Shown here in pieces: positions 1-35,219 of a stretch of 64,000 nucleotides of DNA (positions are counted from its first letter, which is position 1; each line of letters starts with the position of its first letter). The stretch is from Emydura subglobosa (lineage: Eukaryota; Chordata; Testudines; Chelidae), in assembly GCA_007922225.1 (NCBI GenBank), contig ML679969.1:1-64000 (forward strand). Direction: 5' to 3'. Under the pieces are notes generated by a model, which had not been told where the DNA came from, ran no database searches, and saw only the letters and a program-made list of their open reading frames with translations. A program made the position numbers and the translations under genes.

Positions 1-1345
1 GTTAGGACAGGAGAAGTGGAGCCGTGCTCTCTGGGTGCAGCGCAGTACTGGGGCAGCGTGGGGGAAGGGGAACTGTGCTCTGTGGGTAGAGAGGAAGCAG
101 TGACTGGAGCAGGAAAAGGGAAGGATAGCATTGACTGGGGCACAACAGGAGAAGGGGAGTTCTGCGGTGTGTGTGTGTGTGTGGAGGGGAATGACCGGGA
201 TAGGATGGGGTAGGGGGAGCAATGACTGGGTGAGGATGGGAAAAGCGGAGCCATGCTCTGTCAGTGTAGGGGAGTGACTGGGGCAGGGTGGGGGAAGGGG
301 AGCACTGACTTGCGCAGGACAGGGGAAGGGAAACCATGATTGGGGCAGGACACGAGAAGGGGAGCTGTGCTGTCTGCGTGGAGGGGAGTGACTAGGTCAG
401 GATAAGGGATGGCAGCTGTTCTCTGTGTGTGGCGGGGGAGCAGTGTCTGGGTCAGGATAGGAGACGGGTAGCTGTGTGCTGTGGGTGCAGGGGAGTGACT
501 GGGGCAGGACAGGGAACCGGTAGCTGTGCTCTGTGGGTGGAGGGGAGTGATTGAGCAGGATGTGGGAGGGGAAGCCACAGTCCATGGTTGGGGGTGTGAT
601 TTGGGCAGGACAGGGGAGGGGGTCGGGCAGGACGTGGGTGGAGAGCTTTGCTCTGTGGGTGCAGGGGAGTGACTGAGTCGGGATGGAGGACGGGGAGCAG
701 TGTCTGGGGCAGGCAGGATGGGGGAGGGGAAGCAGTGACTGGGTCAGGACGGGAAAAGGGGAGCTGTGCTCCGTGGGTGCTGGGGAGTGACTGGGGCAAG
801 GGACGGAGAGCTGCGCTCCAGGGGTGGGGGCTGAGTGGGGAAGAATGGGCGAAGGGGAGCCATGCACTGTAGGTGCAGGGCAGTTACAGGGGAACTGTGG
901 GGGAGCTGTGCTCTGTGCGTGGAGAGGAGTGACTGGGCAGGATAAGGGATGGCAGCCGTTCTCTGTGTGTGGAGGGGGAGCAGTGGCTGGGTCAGGACAG
1001 GAGAGGGGGAGCCATGCTCTGTGGGTGCAGGGCAGTGACTGGGGCAGGACAGGGGATGGGGCGCCACGCCCCAGGGATGGGGGTGTGATTTGAGGACAGG
1101 GGAGGGGGCTGGGCAGGACGGGGAAGGGAAGCTGCGCTCTGTGCGTGGAAGGGAGTGACTGGGGCAGGGTGGGGAAAAGGGAGCTCTGCTCTGTGGGTCG
1201 AGAGGGAGCAGTGACTGGGGCAGGACAGGAGAAGGGGAGCAATGACAGGGGAAGGGGAGCTGTGCTCTGTGCATGGAGGAGAATGACTGGGGCAGGGTGG
1301 GGGAAGGGGAGCTGTGCTCTGTGGGTGTGAGCCATACTGCAGAAG
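1..1345 (+). repeat. Degenerate G-rich minisatellite
   Basis: About twenty diverged copies of a unit of roughly 50-60 bases fill this stretch. Each holds a variant of GTGACTGGGGCAGGA followed by GGGGAAGGGGAGC and CTCTGTGGGTG. Unit length varies and some units are internally deleted. The array runs off the left edge of the window. A short GT run lies at about 168-182. The plus strand has many G runs of four or more. Long open frames on the minus strand here (Pro/Ser/His-rich) come from the repeat and lack any recognisable domain. It stops just before the CpG island that begins near 1440. Confidence 0.9.
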
Positions 1346-2099
1346 GGAAGGGCCGTTTTGCTGAAGAAAGTCACCAGCACCTGCCTCTTCACCCAGCAAC
1401 AAACTGGTACAGGCCTTAGGCACACACATATCCCAGTGCGGAGCAAGTGGCCCACGGCCCCACAGGACATGCCTGCCTGGGGGTCACCCCTACCACGGGG
1501 AGACGGACGGACAGGAGGTGCCTGTGCAGGGCACAGGTGCACTAGGGTGAGATACACGGAGCCCAGGCTCACAGCACAGCACAGCCCAGCCCAGAGCAGG
1601 CGGTGCAGGGACCGAGCCGCCCATCGCCGCTGCCACAGCCGCCGCGCCCAGTGGGCCCCAGGCACCGGCCACTAGCTGGGACAGAGCCTGATGCAGCCGG
1701 GGGAGCCGGCCCCAGGCCAGGCACTAACACGGCCCCGAGCCAGGCACGGCCCGCAGCAGAGCCCGCCCTGCCCGGGGAAAGCAGCGCCGGGGAGTGGCCC
1801 AGGGCAGGCTGCAGAGCCCGCTCCGTGCCCGGGGCAGTCAGTCCTCCTTCCGCCCGGGGCGGGGCTCGGCCCGGCCAGCGGCTACAGGGGATGCGCCCGG
1901 CGCTTTGCCAGGGCAGGGCCGGGCCGCGGTAAACCTGCCCCTGCCCTGCGCACAGAGCCCGGCAGCGGGCACGGGCAAGGACTGGTAGCGCGCGCGCCAG
2001 CCGCGGAGACGAGAGCTGGGCCTGAGGGGAGGGCACGGCCAGCAACGGCCGCTTAGCTCTGGCCTCACAGCCGCACGAGAACTGGCGGGGCGGCGGGAA

Positions 2100-2152
2100 A
2101 CTACGTCACCCATAGTGCCCCGGGCCCCGCACTGGCTGATGGGAGAGGACGG

Positions 2153-2186
<34 letters not shown>

Positions 2187-2340
2187 ACGTCACCCACAGT
2201 ACCTCGGGCCCCGCACTGGCTGATGGGAGAGGAAGGCCGAGAGAGAGACTACGTCACCCACAGTACCTCGGGCCCCGCACTGGCTGATGGGAGAGGAAGG
2301 CCGAGAGAGAGACTACGTCTCCCATAGTACCTCGGGCCCA
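2100..2340. repeat. Tandem 64-base repeat carrying SBS (ZNF143/THAP11)-like motifs
   Basis: Four copies of an ACTACGTCACCCATAGTGC-type motif start at 2100, 2184, 2248 and 2312. The last three are exactly 64 bases apart. The first unit is 84 bases because a GA run (about 2154-2183) has expanded inside it. Each unit also contains CTCGGGCCC and GCACTGGCTGATGGGAGAGG. A partial fifth motif, TACCCACAATGCCC, lies at about 2361-2374. The motif fits the ZNF143/THAP11 site shape ACTACnnnTCCCAnnrTGC, with a CpG in the variable part; only the copy at 2312 has the consensus T before CCCA. Confidence 0.8.
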
Positions 2341-2944
2341 GCAATGGCTTACTGTTAAATTACCCACAATGCCCTTGATCGTGCCCTGTCTCGCGCCCAC
2401 GGCAGAGGCGCGCGGCGGTCTGCGCTCAGTCCCCGCGCGGCTCGCTAGGGTGTGTCGAGTTTGGCGCGGCTGCCCGCGGGACTTAGGGCAGGAGCTGCGC
2501 GGCGCAGGCTCAGGGAGAGGGCGTGTGAGGGCTGCGGCAGTGCTGCACGTGGCAGCCCCGCCGCTGAGTCTGGCCGGGAAAGGCGCCAGGCCAGGCCGGC
2601 CGGCCGCGGTGGGGCCGCCGCCTGCAGCACGGGGCAGCCCGTAACAGCCGGGAGCCGACGCGAGCGCGCAGCGGGGCGGGCTCGGCTCGGGCCCGCAGTC
2701 CCAGGATATCGCGCCCAGAGGGCAGCGCGCTCACTGCTCCCCGCCGCGCTCCGGCCGGGCTTTCCTCTCGCCGCAGCTCCTCTGCCGCCTCCTCCTCCTG
2801 CTGCTGCCCGGACTCCGCTCCGCCCCTGCTCCCTGCAGCAGCCTTCGCCCAGCAGGGCCTCGCTCTGCCCGGTGTTTGTAACTGCTCCACGCGGCGGACA
2901 GACGGGCACATGCCCGGGGACTGGACGGCGATGTTGCCAGCCTG

Positions 2945-2967
2945 CCCCGCCCCGCCCCGCCCCGCCG
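2945..2967. repeat. CCCCG pentanucleotide run
   Basis: Four perfect CCCCG units plus a partial one. They resemble stacked GC boxes at the right edge of the CpG island. Confidence 0.85.
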
Positions 2968-2970
2968 CAG

Positions 2971-3499
2971 GGTTTTTTTCTATGTTCCCACCATCCCAGC
3001 GATAAATGGTCAGTAACTGATGGACTGGCCAACGTGCAACGCTCTGTCTTGGAGCACAATCAGCCGTGAAAAACAGATCGTAGAACAAACCATTCTGCAA
3101 AGAGACTATGGAGGGCAGGAAATGCAGGTGATTAGCAGCGTCTGCCTTTGATACAAAGATCCTGCTCCTCTGCCCCCTGTGAACTAACTTTGAGATGCAA
3201 TAATTAGGAGAGGCTCAGCCCCTGAGGAGAGGCTGCTGCCGCCCTACCTCCTTGTGCCTTCTATGGGATCCTTGTTTTGAACTAGTAACACAGTGGAGTC
3301 GGGTGGGCCTGTGTCCCCCTTCCCCAACCAAACTGGTGACCCTTTGAACTGTTTTGCTGCCCCGCCAGGGGGCCCTGAACTAGGTGAAGCTTGGGGCCTG
3401 TTCCTCCAGCCCCAAGCTGGGACTACCCCTGCTGAGGCAGCGTAGTGAGGGGGTGCAGCCTCCCTCCCAGACTACCCGGGTGGGCTGACTAAGCCCGTC
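2971..3499. other. No recognised feature
   Basis: Mixed-composition DNA between the CpG island and the telomere-like tract. No conserved exon, clear repeat or RNA gene was seen. Confidence 0.5.
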
Positions 3500-3767
3500 T
3501 ACACTGAACCCTCACCCTTAACCCTAATTCTAAAACCCTAACAGTAGCCGAACCCCAACCCTAACCCTTAAACTTTCTAACCCTTAACCCCAACTCTGAA
3601 ACCCAACCCTTACCCCTCAACCTGAACCCTAATCCCAACTGCTTAATCCAAACCTTGAACCCTAACCATCACCTGAACCCGAACCCTAACCCGTAAACCT
3701 AAACACTAACCCGTCCCAACCCCGACCCTTAACTCTAACCCCAAACCCTAACCTCTAACCCTAATGG
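3500..3767. repeat. Degenerate telomere-like (CCCTAA) tract
   Basis: The plus strand reads as irregular variants of CCCTAA: AACCCTAACCCTTAA, AACCCCAACCCT, AACCCGAACCCTAACCC and similar, for about 265 bases. Many hexamers are mutated or have one base inserted or lost, so this is an old interstitial tract and not a live chromosome end. Ordinary sequence follows on both sides. Confidence 0.85.
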
Positions 3768-3984
3768 ATGGTGTTTGGGTGCCCTGAGATGGCGGACAGT
3801 GTGGGATGAGCTGAAGGTTCTTTTTGGGGCCTGAGTATGAGGGAGTGGGTTGGGTTGGGCGAAGGGATAGAAGCTGAGCCGTCTACCCGGTTGGAGAGAA
3901 GAACTGGGGTCGGGGCCTGAAAAGGGCCGGGCCGGGCGAGCTGTGTGGAGGGTGGGGCTGAGATGTGCAACGTGTCCATCACAG

Positions 3985-4460
3985 ATCACACAGCATGAGA
4001 TTGCAAACTACAACTCCCATGATGCAGCGCTCATGATGGCATAAACTCGCCGGGAACAAAGACAAATGTCATGGGGCACCGAGGCCTTCGGAAGCCGGAG
4101 GAACAGGCCTTGGTCCCAGCGTCAGTTAGCTCCTCTCAAGAACAGGGCCGAAGCCTTCTGCGCCTCTGTCCGTTTCCTAACGGCATCGTGTGTTCTGAAG
4201 TCACTTCCTTTTCCTTCAGCTTCCGTTTCCGGTCTCCCTGCAAACCGGAAGTTGTAATGCGTAAAATGTTTTCCGGGTCCCCGCATAAAGGAACTCGGCT
4301 GGGCCGGAGGGAGGAGTCACGCACAGACACGACTTCTCCCGTGATGCCACAGGCGGGTGGTGAGAGATGCAGTCGGCAGATGCCCTCTGTGTCTCACAAG
4401 GCGCCGAACCCGGCCATGATAGGGGTTTAGGGACCATGGCTGGAGATGGACGCCCAGGGT
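3985..4460 (+). promoter_or_regulatory. Second promoter-like block with SBS and ETS motifs
   Basis: A near-consensus SBS motif, ACTACAACTCCCATGATGC, lies at 4007-4025. A cluster of ETS-type cores follows: CACTTCC near 4202, TTTCCGG near 4226, ACCGGAAGT at 4244-4252 and TTTTCCGGGT near 4268. No TATA box was seen. SBS plus ETS motifs are typical of TATA-less housekeeping promoters. An ATG in strong context (ACCATGG, 4436-4438) is followed after 23 bases by CAGG|GTAGGG at 4458/4459, which could be a short first coding exon. No downstream partner exon was recognised, so the gene is unknown. Confidence 0.55.
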
Positions 4461-5465
4461 AGGGCGGGCTTACGGAGTGGAGTCCTGGCTGGGGAGGATG
4501 AGGGGTAAAAGACGGGGACTGGTGGGTGCGGCGGGATTGAGGCTAGATCCATCTGGGGAGACCATCCCGGATTGGGACCCGCTAGGAGTGTTTGGGCAGG
4601 AGCAGGAGGGATGCAGGGATAGGATTTTGAATGAGGCGGAGAATTGGGAGTGGGTGCCCGGGAGGGGGGACGACACAGGTATCAGGGGCCTTTAGCTCGA
4701 TGATTGAGGGTAGAGATGGGTGTGAGTGCATGGGGATAGGGGAGCAGGAGATTAAGTGGTTTCAGAAGGGGAAAGGAGCATGCAGAAGAAGCCAAGTTGA
4801 TTGGGGGGGGGGGGTTTAGTGTGGGACACTCTTACGATCTTATTGCCCAGTCTTGGGCTAGGTCACCACTCTCCGTCTCCCTTACCGGATGGTTGACTCC
4901 TCCCAGTGGCAGCACAGCTCCTGGCTGCTCCAGCTATAACTGGTGTTGCACGGGTTGAGGGGAGTTCTCCTGGCAACTTGTGCGTCCCACCACTCGTGAA
5001 AACCAGATGTTTCTGGCTCTCCACTCCATGGTAGGAGAAAGCACAAAAGCTATATAGGCCAGGGGAGCCCTACCTCTCCCACAATGCACCACTTAACTCC
5101 TTTTATTCTTTTTCCATCCAAGCAGCTTCTTAGTGCCAGCGCAGACCCTTATCTCACTGATCTTTGCCCTTGCTCCTGCACTAACATCTCACTACACAGA
5201 TGGGGCAAAAGGGCACCTGCAGAGACCTTGGGATTTCTCCCCTCCAGCGGAATACATGTGGTTCAGAGTGGAGGGGATAGGGAAGAACCTGCCGCCTCCT
5301 CTTTCTGCAGGTTTTGTCGTTTGTGATGCAATAAAAACTGCTGTGGTGGGTACATGGAGAGAAACCATCTCTGTACTAATGGTCACATGTAAGTGGCACA
5401 GTTAGGGCTGTTGGAATTAGAGTTGCTAGACTGCACAGTTCTCCACCATCACCAATTGGTTAAAA
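4461..5465. other. No recognised gene
   Basis: Includes a G run near 4802-4813 and an isolated AATAAA near 5330. No conserved exon or classifiable repeat was seen. If the block at 3985-4460 is a promoter, this would be transcribed intron or non-coding RNA. Confidence 0.4.
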
Positions 5466-6215
5466 AAGCCTCAACCAACCAAGGAGAGAATGCAGGACAA
5501 CCTCAGCCCCCTTCTTCTCTTCTGCAGACTAAACAAGCCTAGTTTCCTCAGCCTCTCCTCATGTCATTTTCATTGCTCTCCACTGGACTCTCTCCAATTT
5601 GTCCACATCTTTTCTGTAGTGGGGAGCCCAAAACGACACACTACTCCAAATGTGGCCTCACCAGTGCCAAATAAAAGAGAATAATCACTTCCCTCAATCT
5701 GTTGGCAATGCTTATACTAACACAGCTAAAGATGCCGTTAGCCTTCTTACAAATAAGGGCATGTTGTTGACATATCCAACTTCTTGTCTATGGTAACCCC
5801 CAGGTCCTTTTCTGCCAAACTGCTGCCTAGTCAGTTGGTCCCCAGTTTGTAGCAGTGCATAGGATTCTTCTGCCCTAATTACAGGACTCTGCACTTGTCC
5901 CTGTTGAACCTCATCACATTTTTAGTTTTCTTTGGCCCAATCCTCCAATTTGTTTAAGTCACTCTGTATCCTGTCCCAACCCTCCAGGGTATCTACCACT
6001 GCCCCCACCTTACTGTAATCTGCAAACTTGTTGAGGGTGCAATCCACCCCATCCTCCAGGTCATTAATAAAGATATTGAACAAAACCAGCCCCAGCACCA
6101 CCCCCTGGGGCACTCTGCTTGTTACCGGTTGCCAATTAGACATTGAGACATTGATCACTAGCCGTTAAGCCCGATCTAGCCAGATTTCTATCCATTTTAT
6201 AGATGGATAGGTGAT
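5466..6215 (-). mobile_element. CR1 LINE fragment, antisense
   Basis: Read on the minus strand this encodes the end of a CR1 reverse transcriptase. The frame at 6158-5922 has VPQGVVLGLVLFNIFINDLE followed by FADYSKVG, an altered form of the usual FADDTKLG. Decayed downstream CR1 sequence continues to about 5470, including the segment equivalent to the last part of ORF2. There are stops and frameshifts throughout. It is truncated at both ends and lies just beyond the SLC45A1 3' end in the same orientation. Confidence 0.88.
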
Positions 6216-6489
6216 GACCCTTGCCTTCTCGCTGTTTGGGAAGTTCGACTGACCTGATGGTGGAAGGCATGCAAAAGGAGTGGGTCCCATTCCCACCTTC
6301 GGGAGTTGCACCATGTGCACCACTCATAGATGTTTAGGCTTTTGCCACAGTGCTACCATGTTGCTGTGGTTTGGCCTGCCATGTGCACAGAGCCCTGGGC
6401 CTGCACCCACAAAAAGGAACCTCTGGGCCGCCTTCCCATGTGTAGCATGCAGCCCCTGCTGGCCACGGTAAGAACGAGGCAGAAGCTGC
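6216..6489. other. Sequence between CR1 and the SLC45A1 3' end
   Basis: No motif, exon or repeat was recognised. It may include more distal 3' UTR of SLC45A1 if a later polyadenylation site is used. Confidence 0.4.
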
Positions 6490-6510
6490 CGTTTTGCTGG
6501 AGTTGCTGCT

Positions 6511-6516
6511 TTTATT
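6511..6516 (-). terminator. SLC45A1: Candidate SLC45A1 polyadenylation signal
   Basis: AATAAA on the minus strand, about 115 bases past the stop codon at 6629-6631. It would give a short 3' UTR ending near 6490. Use of this signal is inferred from position only. Confidence 0.45.
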
Positions 6517-6628
6517 AGTGTCCAGTGCCTCATACAGCTTGTGCCTCTTCCCTGCCCTCAGGCAGCCTCTCCCCGCTGGCTGATCATGCCGCACCATAGC
6601 CATCATGCTGCGGTGGACTGCACTTATT

Positions 6629-31557
<24,929 letters not shown>

Positions 31558-31568
31558 CGTGGATATTC

Positions 31569-34500
31569 CTGCAAGGAAAAGAGCTGAGGTTCAGTATTGG
31601 TATGAAAGAAATGGAACCTGATTTTAGCTGCTGACGTTCTAGCCCATTTCTAATCATGGAGCATGGTGAATGCCTCAGCCTTTCATAGAACATAAGATTT
31701 TAATGTAGAAAATGAAGGCTGCTCGATTCAAGAACTTTCTGTGCTAATAACCTAGTAGGACACATACTGACCCCTACGAGTCTTTCCCCTCACATTGCCC
31801 TGGCAGGTCACTACAATTTATGGATGATAAGGAATCAATACTGTGAGGGGGAAGGAAGTTAGATTGCCAGTGATGAAGACAAGTCCCCATTCTGACCAGT
31901 TGCAGTAGAGCTATTTGCTATGGTTATCATGGAAGCTAAGAGGTTGTTCATTTCCTCCCCCACAGCATTTTGTGTCTTCCTTAGATTGTCTCTCACTCAC
32001 ACGTGCATGCATATGCCTTTTTATTTTAAAATTAAGAAAAACAAAGAAAGGACAAAAGTATCATTCATGAGAGTACAGCATCTCTTCTGCTTCATAAACT
32101 GGCAGTGTGATGTACAGATACAGTACAGAGAAAATAAAATCATAGCAGAACCATAGATAGACCACACTCCTTTGCTGTTCATTGGATTTTAGTTTTTAAA
32201 TTTATTTTTGAGACAGGATTATGTATGGATTATGACAGACTGCATTTATCAGGGAAGGTGTTTGACACCTCCTCTTGCAGTTCCTCAACTTATTTTGAGA
32301 TTCACCTTCTACAGTAACATTTTAATTTACTTCTTCAGCTCTGTAAAACCCATAATGATTTTTTCACAAAGTAAATGGAAATCGGCTTCAGTTTCAGCAC
32401 CTTTTCTGCTTTTTGAACCTTTACCTTATTTCTTTATTCTCTTCTCTTTTAACTCTTCCAGGTGTGGCACAGGTCTCAACACTTTTATGAAAACAGGAAG
32501 GTTCCTGGATTCTTTGTTGTTTTCCATCTAGCTTTTTGTGTGCTAAATATTGTCTAAGCATAATATATAACTGACTTCAGAAGCAACCTCCGTTTGAGGT
32601 GTCTGAGTGGTAAACTCTGGTGCAGACCTATGGGAGGAGAGAATATTTGCAATACAGTGAATTGTATTTGCAATACGATGTTCTACCCTCCTTTTACCCT
32701 AATGCCCTTTTAGGTACATGTGCTTTGATGCCGGGTGAAAAGTATGTGCACCGATTCTTTCCTAAGGAATTTCAAATATATCTTAGAGATTGATCACAGA
32801 CTGTTATTGCTATGACCTCTTCTGGCAGCAAACATTCTGCAAGGCCTCGAAAGACTTAACAGCAGAGGAGTTTGTCATACTGACATTCCAGGTAGCTGGA
32901 AGTAGAACATAAGTACACTTGCTCATTTTTCCTCTCAAATTCAGTGCTTTTTCTGCTCTGCTTTGTGGGTGCAAAGGGAGACAAGACTGGCTGCAGTTCC
33001 TTGCTGAGGATTCTCTTGCCCACAGGTATCTCCAGCAGATGCAGAACCAGTGGGTCCAGCTCTTAGGCTCTCCTCGCTGCAGCCCTTGGTGCGAGGTGTG
33101 TGTTAGAGGTAGGGAGCAGTGCTGGATCGAGCATATGTGTTCTGTCAATCCCCAACTAGCCAATGGCCTCTTAGGGACTAAAGCTAACTGGCATGAGTTA
33201 GAGAAGCAGCCAGGTTGTTCTAACCAGCACCTGAAGCCAGGTAAAGAATTAGGGAACTGTAACTGACTCCCTGACAGTCCCCTCTTTTACCCCTTGCTTT
33301 GTTGAGCCCCTTAGTCTTTGCCAGTCTTTAGTTGCTCACTTTGGCAAGGAGCAGTTTCTGGCATGTTTTGGTGGCTCCTACATAATTCACTGACTAATTT
33401 CACTATCCAGGCCCTGGACTAAGCAGGCTAGCAAAAATAACTTCTTGTCAAAACTTTTCTATTTCACTGTGCCTTGGTGATATTACTGTAATTCAACAGC
33501 ATCCTTGCAGGTCAGCTTTTTAGTATCAATACCCATAACCCATAAACAAATGACTTTCTACTTACAATCTAATTTTTACAGAGAATGACCAATAGTCATC
33601 TACCATCTGGTTTGAACATCTCCAAAAATATAGCAAACCAGAATCTTAACCAAACCAGGGTATTTGAGCATCCATGGCTCTTCTGTTTTAATGGGAAGGT
33701 GTCATATGAAAGGAAATCTGTGCACTAATTTTAGTGATAGTGATGTCTTTGTTTTCAAAGCTTCTGGGGTAACAAATCATTAATATGGCCCTCTGAAGAC
33801 CTGTAACTGACTTATTACTGATACATAGCTAAGCTCACTGCCTACATTTGCATCCTGGCTACTGCTATTGGAATGCCTTACATTTGGATATCTTTACCAG
33901 GGGCTTATCACCAGTGAAAAAGGTGAATTATGTCTTAATTAAATGTGATTACGCACAAAATGCTGCTTAATGCTACTTTCTCTATTTGAGAGTAATTTCT
34001 TAGCCTTTGATGATGTTATAGAAATAAATGTTATGGATACTTCTTTCACATCTTTGCTTATGTGAGAAATTACTGCTTCCACCCTGACTGTCCAGGCATG
34101 ACATACTAACATTAAGGATTAAAAGATACCAGTGCTTTGGAAATTCCTACATGTGCTTTTGCCACCTTATCACCCATGTTACAGGGTTTTTTTTAACAAT
34201 GCAGAAAGTGGGCTAGTTAATGTTGATACATTTGGAAGGGCAAAAGAAATTAATTCAGAAGTGAGTTTAAGTGACTCCAAACACATCTAATTTGCTGTAG
34301 TTCACATTTTATGCCAGTATCTTTACTGAGGGAACCAGGTTAAGCCCAGAGCACCAGAGCTGCATGACTGCTGGCATGGATGGTGCTCAGGGGGAGGAGG
34401 GAGAAAAGATGTCTCAGTTTCTGGATGTAGTTGCAAAGGGCACAGTGTCCCTAATGCTGCCATTGTCCCTGGTTCAATGGTGGAATGGGTAAAAATAGGA

Positions 34501-34769
34501 GTTAGTGGGCCCACTTTTCCCCTGGCACCATCTGATACTCCCACTGCTGCAGCCTTGCCTATCAGAAACTTATTTCCCTTCTGGAAGAGTCCATATAACA
34601 TGGAACGTTGAGCTATGGGAGGTGTACATCATGCAGTAATTAATTATTTCAATTACATTGAAAGAGCAGCTTCAAAATGCTTAAATAAAAAAAAAAAAAA
34701 AAAAGGAGAACTGGGAAGAATTAGAGAAGGGGAGAAAGGGAACAAATTGAGAATCAAAGAGGAAGAATT
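31569..34769. other. Upstream of SLC45A1 exon 1, probable 5' intron
   Basis: No conserved exon or clear repeat was recognised. The acceptor at 31571-31569 shows that transcription comes from further right. Confidence 0.4.
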
Positions 34770-34924
34770 GGATATAGCCAAACCCTAGACCAATTAAGAG
34801 CTTTAAAAATCAATAGGGCCACCTTAAAAATCAATCCTCCACTTTCTAGGCAGCCAATGTAAGAAAGGAGGGTGAGCATAATATGGTCAAGATACTTCAA
34901 ACCAATGATTCAGCTGCTGCATTT
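34770..34924. mobile_element. L2-like LINE 3' UTR fragment
   Basis: Words GGCAGCCAATGTAAGAAAGG and CATAATATGGTCAAGATAC resemble a conserved L2-type 3' UTR segment. A poly(A) run lies just to its left at about 34687-34704. Low confidence. Confidence 0.4.
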
Positions 34925-35219
34925 CAGTATTGCCCACTCATGCAACCTTATTTAGGAGTATCACAATATTTGGTGTTTTTCCTTAATGTTCCAGGTATTC
35001 TCAAAGTAATGTGATTTTTTTTAAGCGTACTTTTTTCACATGGCGTTTCTAGCCTTCAATGAGGAGAAGGTCATGAGTATGTGACCCAGAAAAGTTCAAA
35101 AACCAGAAGGTCAATAAAATGAACCCAAAATGTTTTTTTTTTTAAACCATGATTTTAAAGTAAATCTCATAACTTTTGGGTCTTGATTCATTTTTGAAAA
35201 GCTGGGGTTGGCAATACTG
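34925..35219. mobile_element. CAGTATTGC-type inverted-repeat element, second copy
   Basis: Ends CAGTATTGCCCACTCATG and GGGGTTGGCAATACTG. It shares internal order (AATCTCAT, TTGGGTCTTGATT) with 15045-15302. Confidence 0.65.

Larger units (their letters stand above)
1440..2970. promoter_or_regulatory. CpG island, probable promoter
   Basis: The stretch is strongly GC-rich with frequent CpG dinucleotides, unlike the AT-rich DNA to its right. It contains the tandem SBS-like motifs at 2100-2340 and a GC-box-like CCCCG run near 2945. No TATA box or conserved coding exon was recognised in either direction, so the transcript it serves (protein-coding to the left, bidirectional, or non-coding) is not known. 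Calling it a promoter is an inference from composition plus motif content. Confidence 0.7.

Noticed and set aside
1..1345. CRISPR-like array
   Set aside because: The repeats are degenerate, vary in length and have no unique spacers; the genome is vertebrate.
397..1665. 422-codon minus-strand open frame, Pro/Ser/His-rich, with a hydrophobic stretch near its start
   Set aside because: The frame opens at a GTG with an in-frame TAG just upstream, and most of it is translated minisatellite. The hydrophobic LLWAGLCCAVSLG part resembles a membrane anchor but has no ATG before it and no known family.
2445..3100. Overlapping open frames of about 200 codons on both strands
   Set aside because: Ala/Arg/Pro-rich shadows of a CpG island in several frames at once, with no domain or splice context.
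1..6600. RERE 3' exons expected tail-to-tail with SLC45A1
   Set aside because: None of the RERE C-terminal protein words were seen in any frame, so RERE is not annotated.
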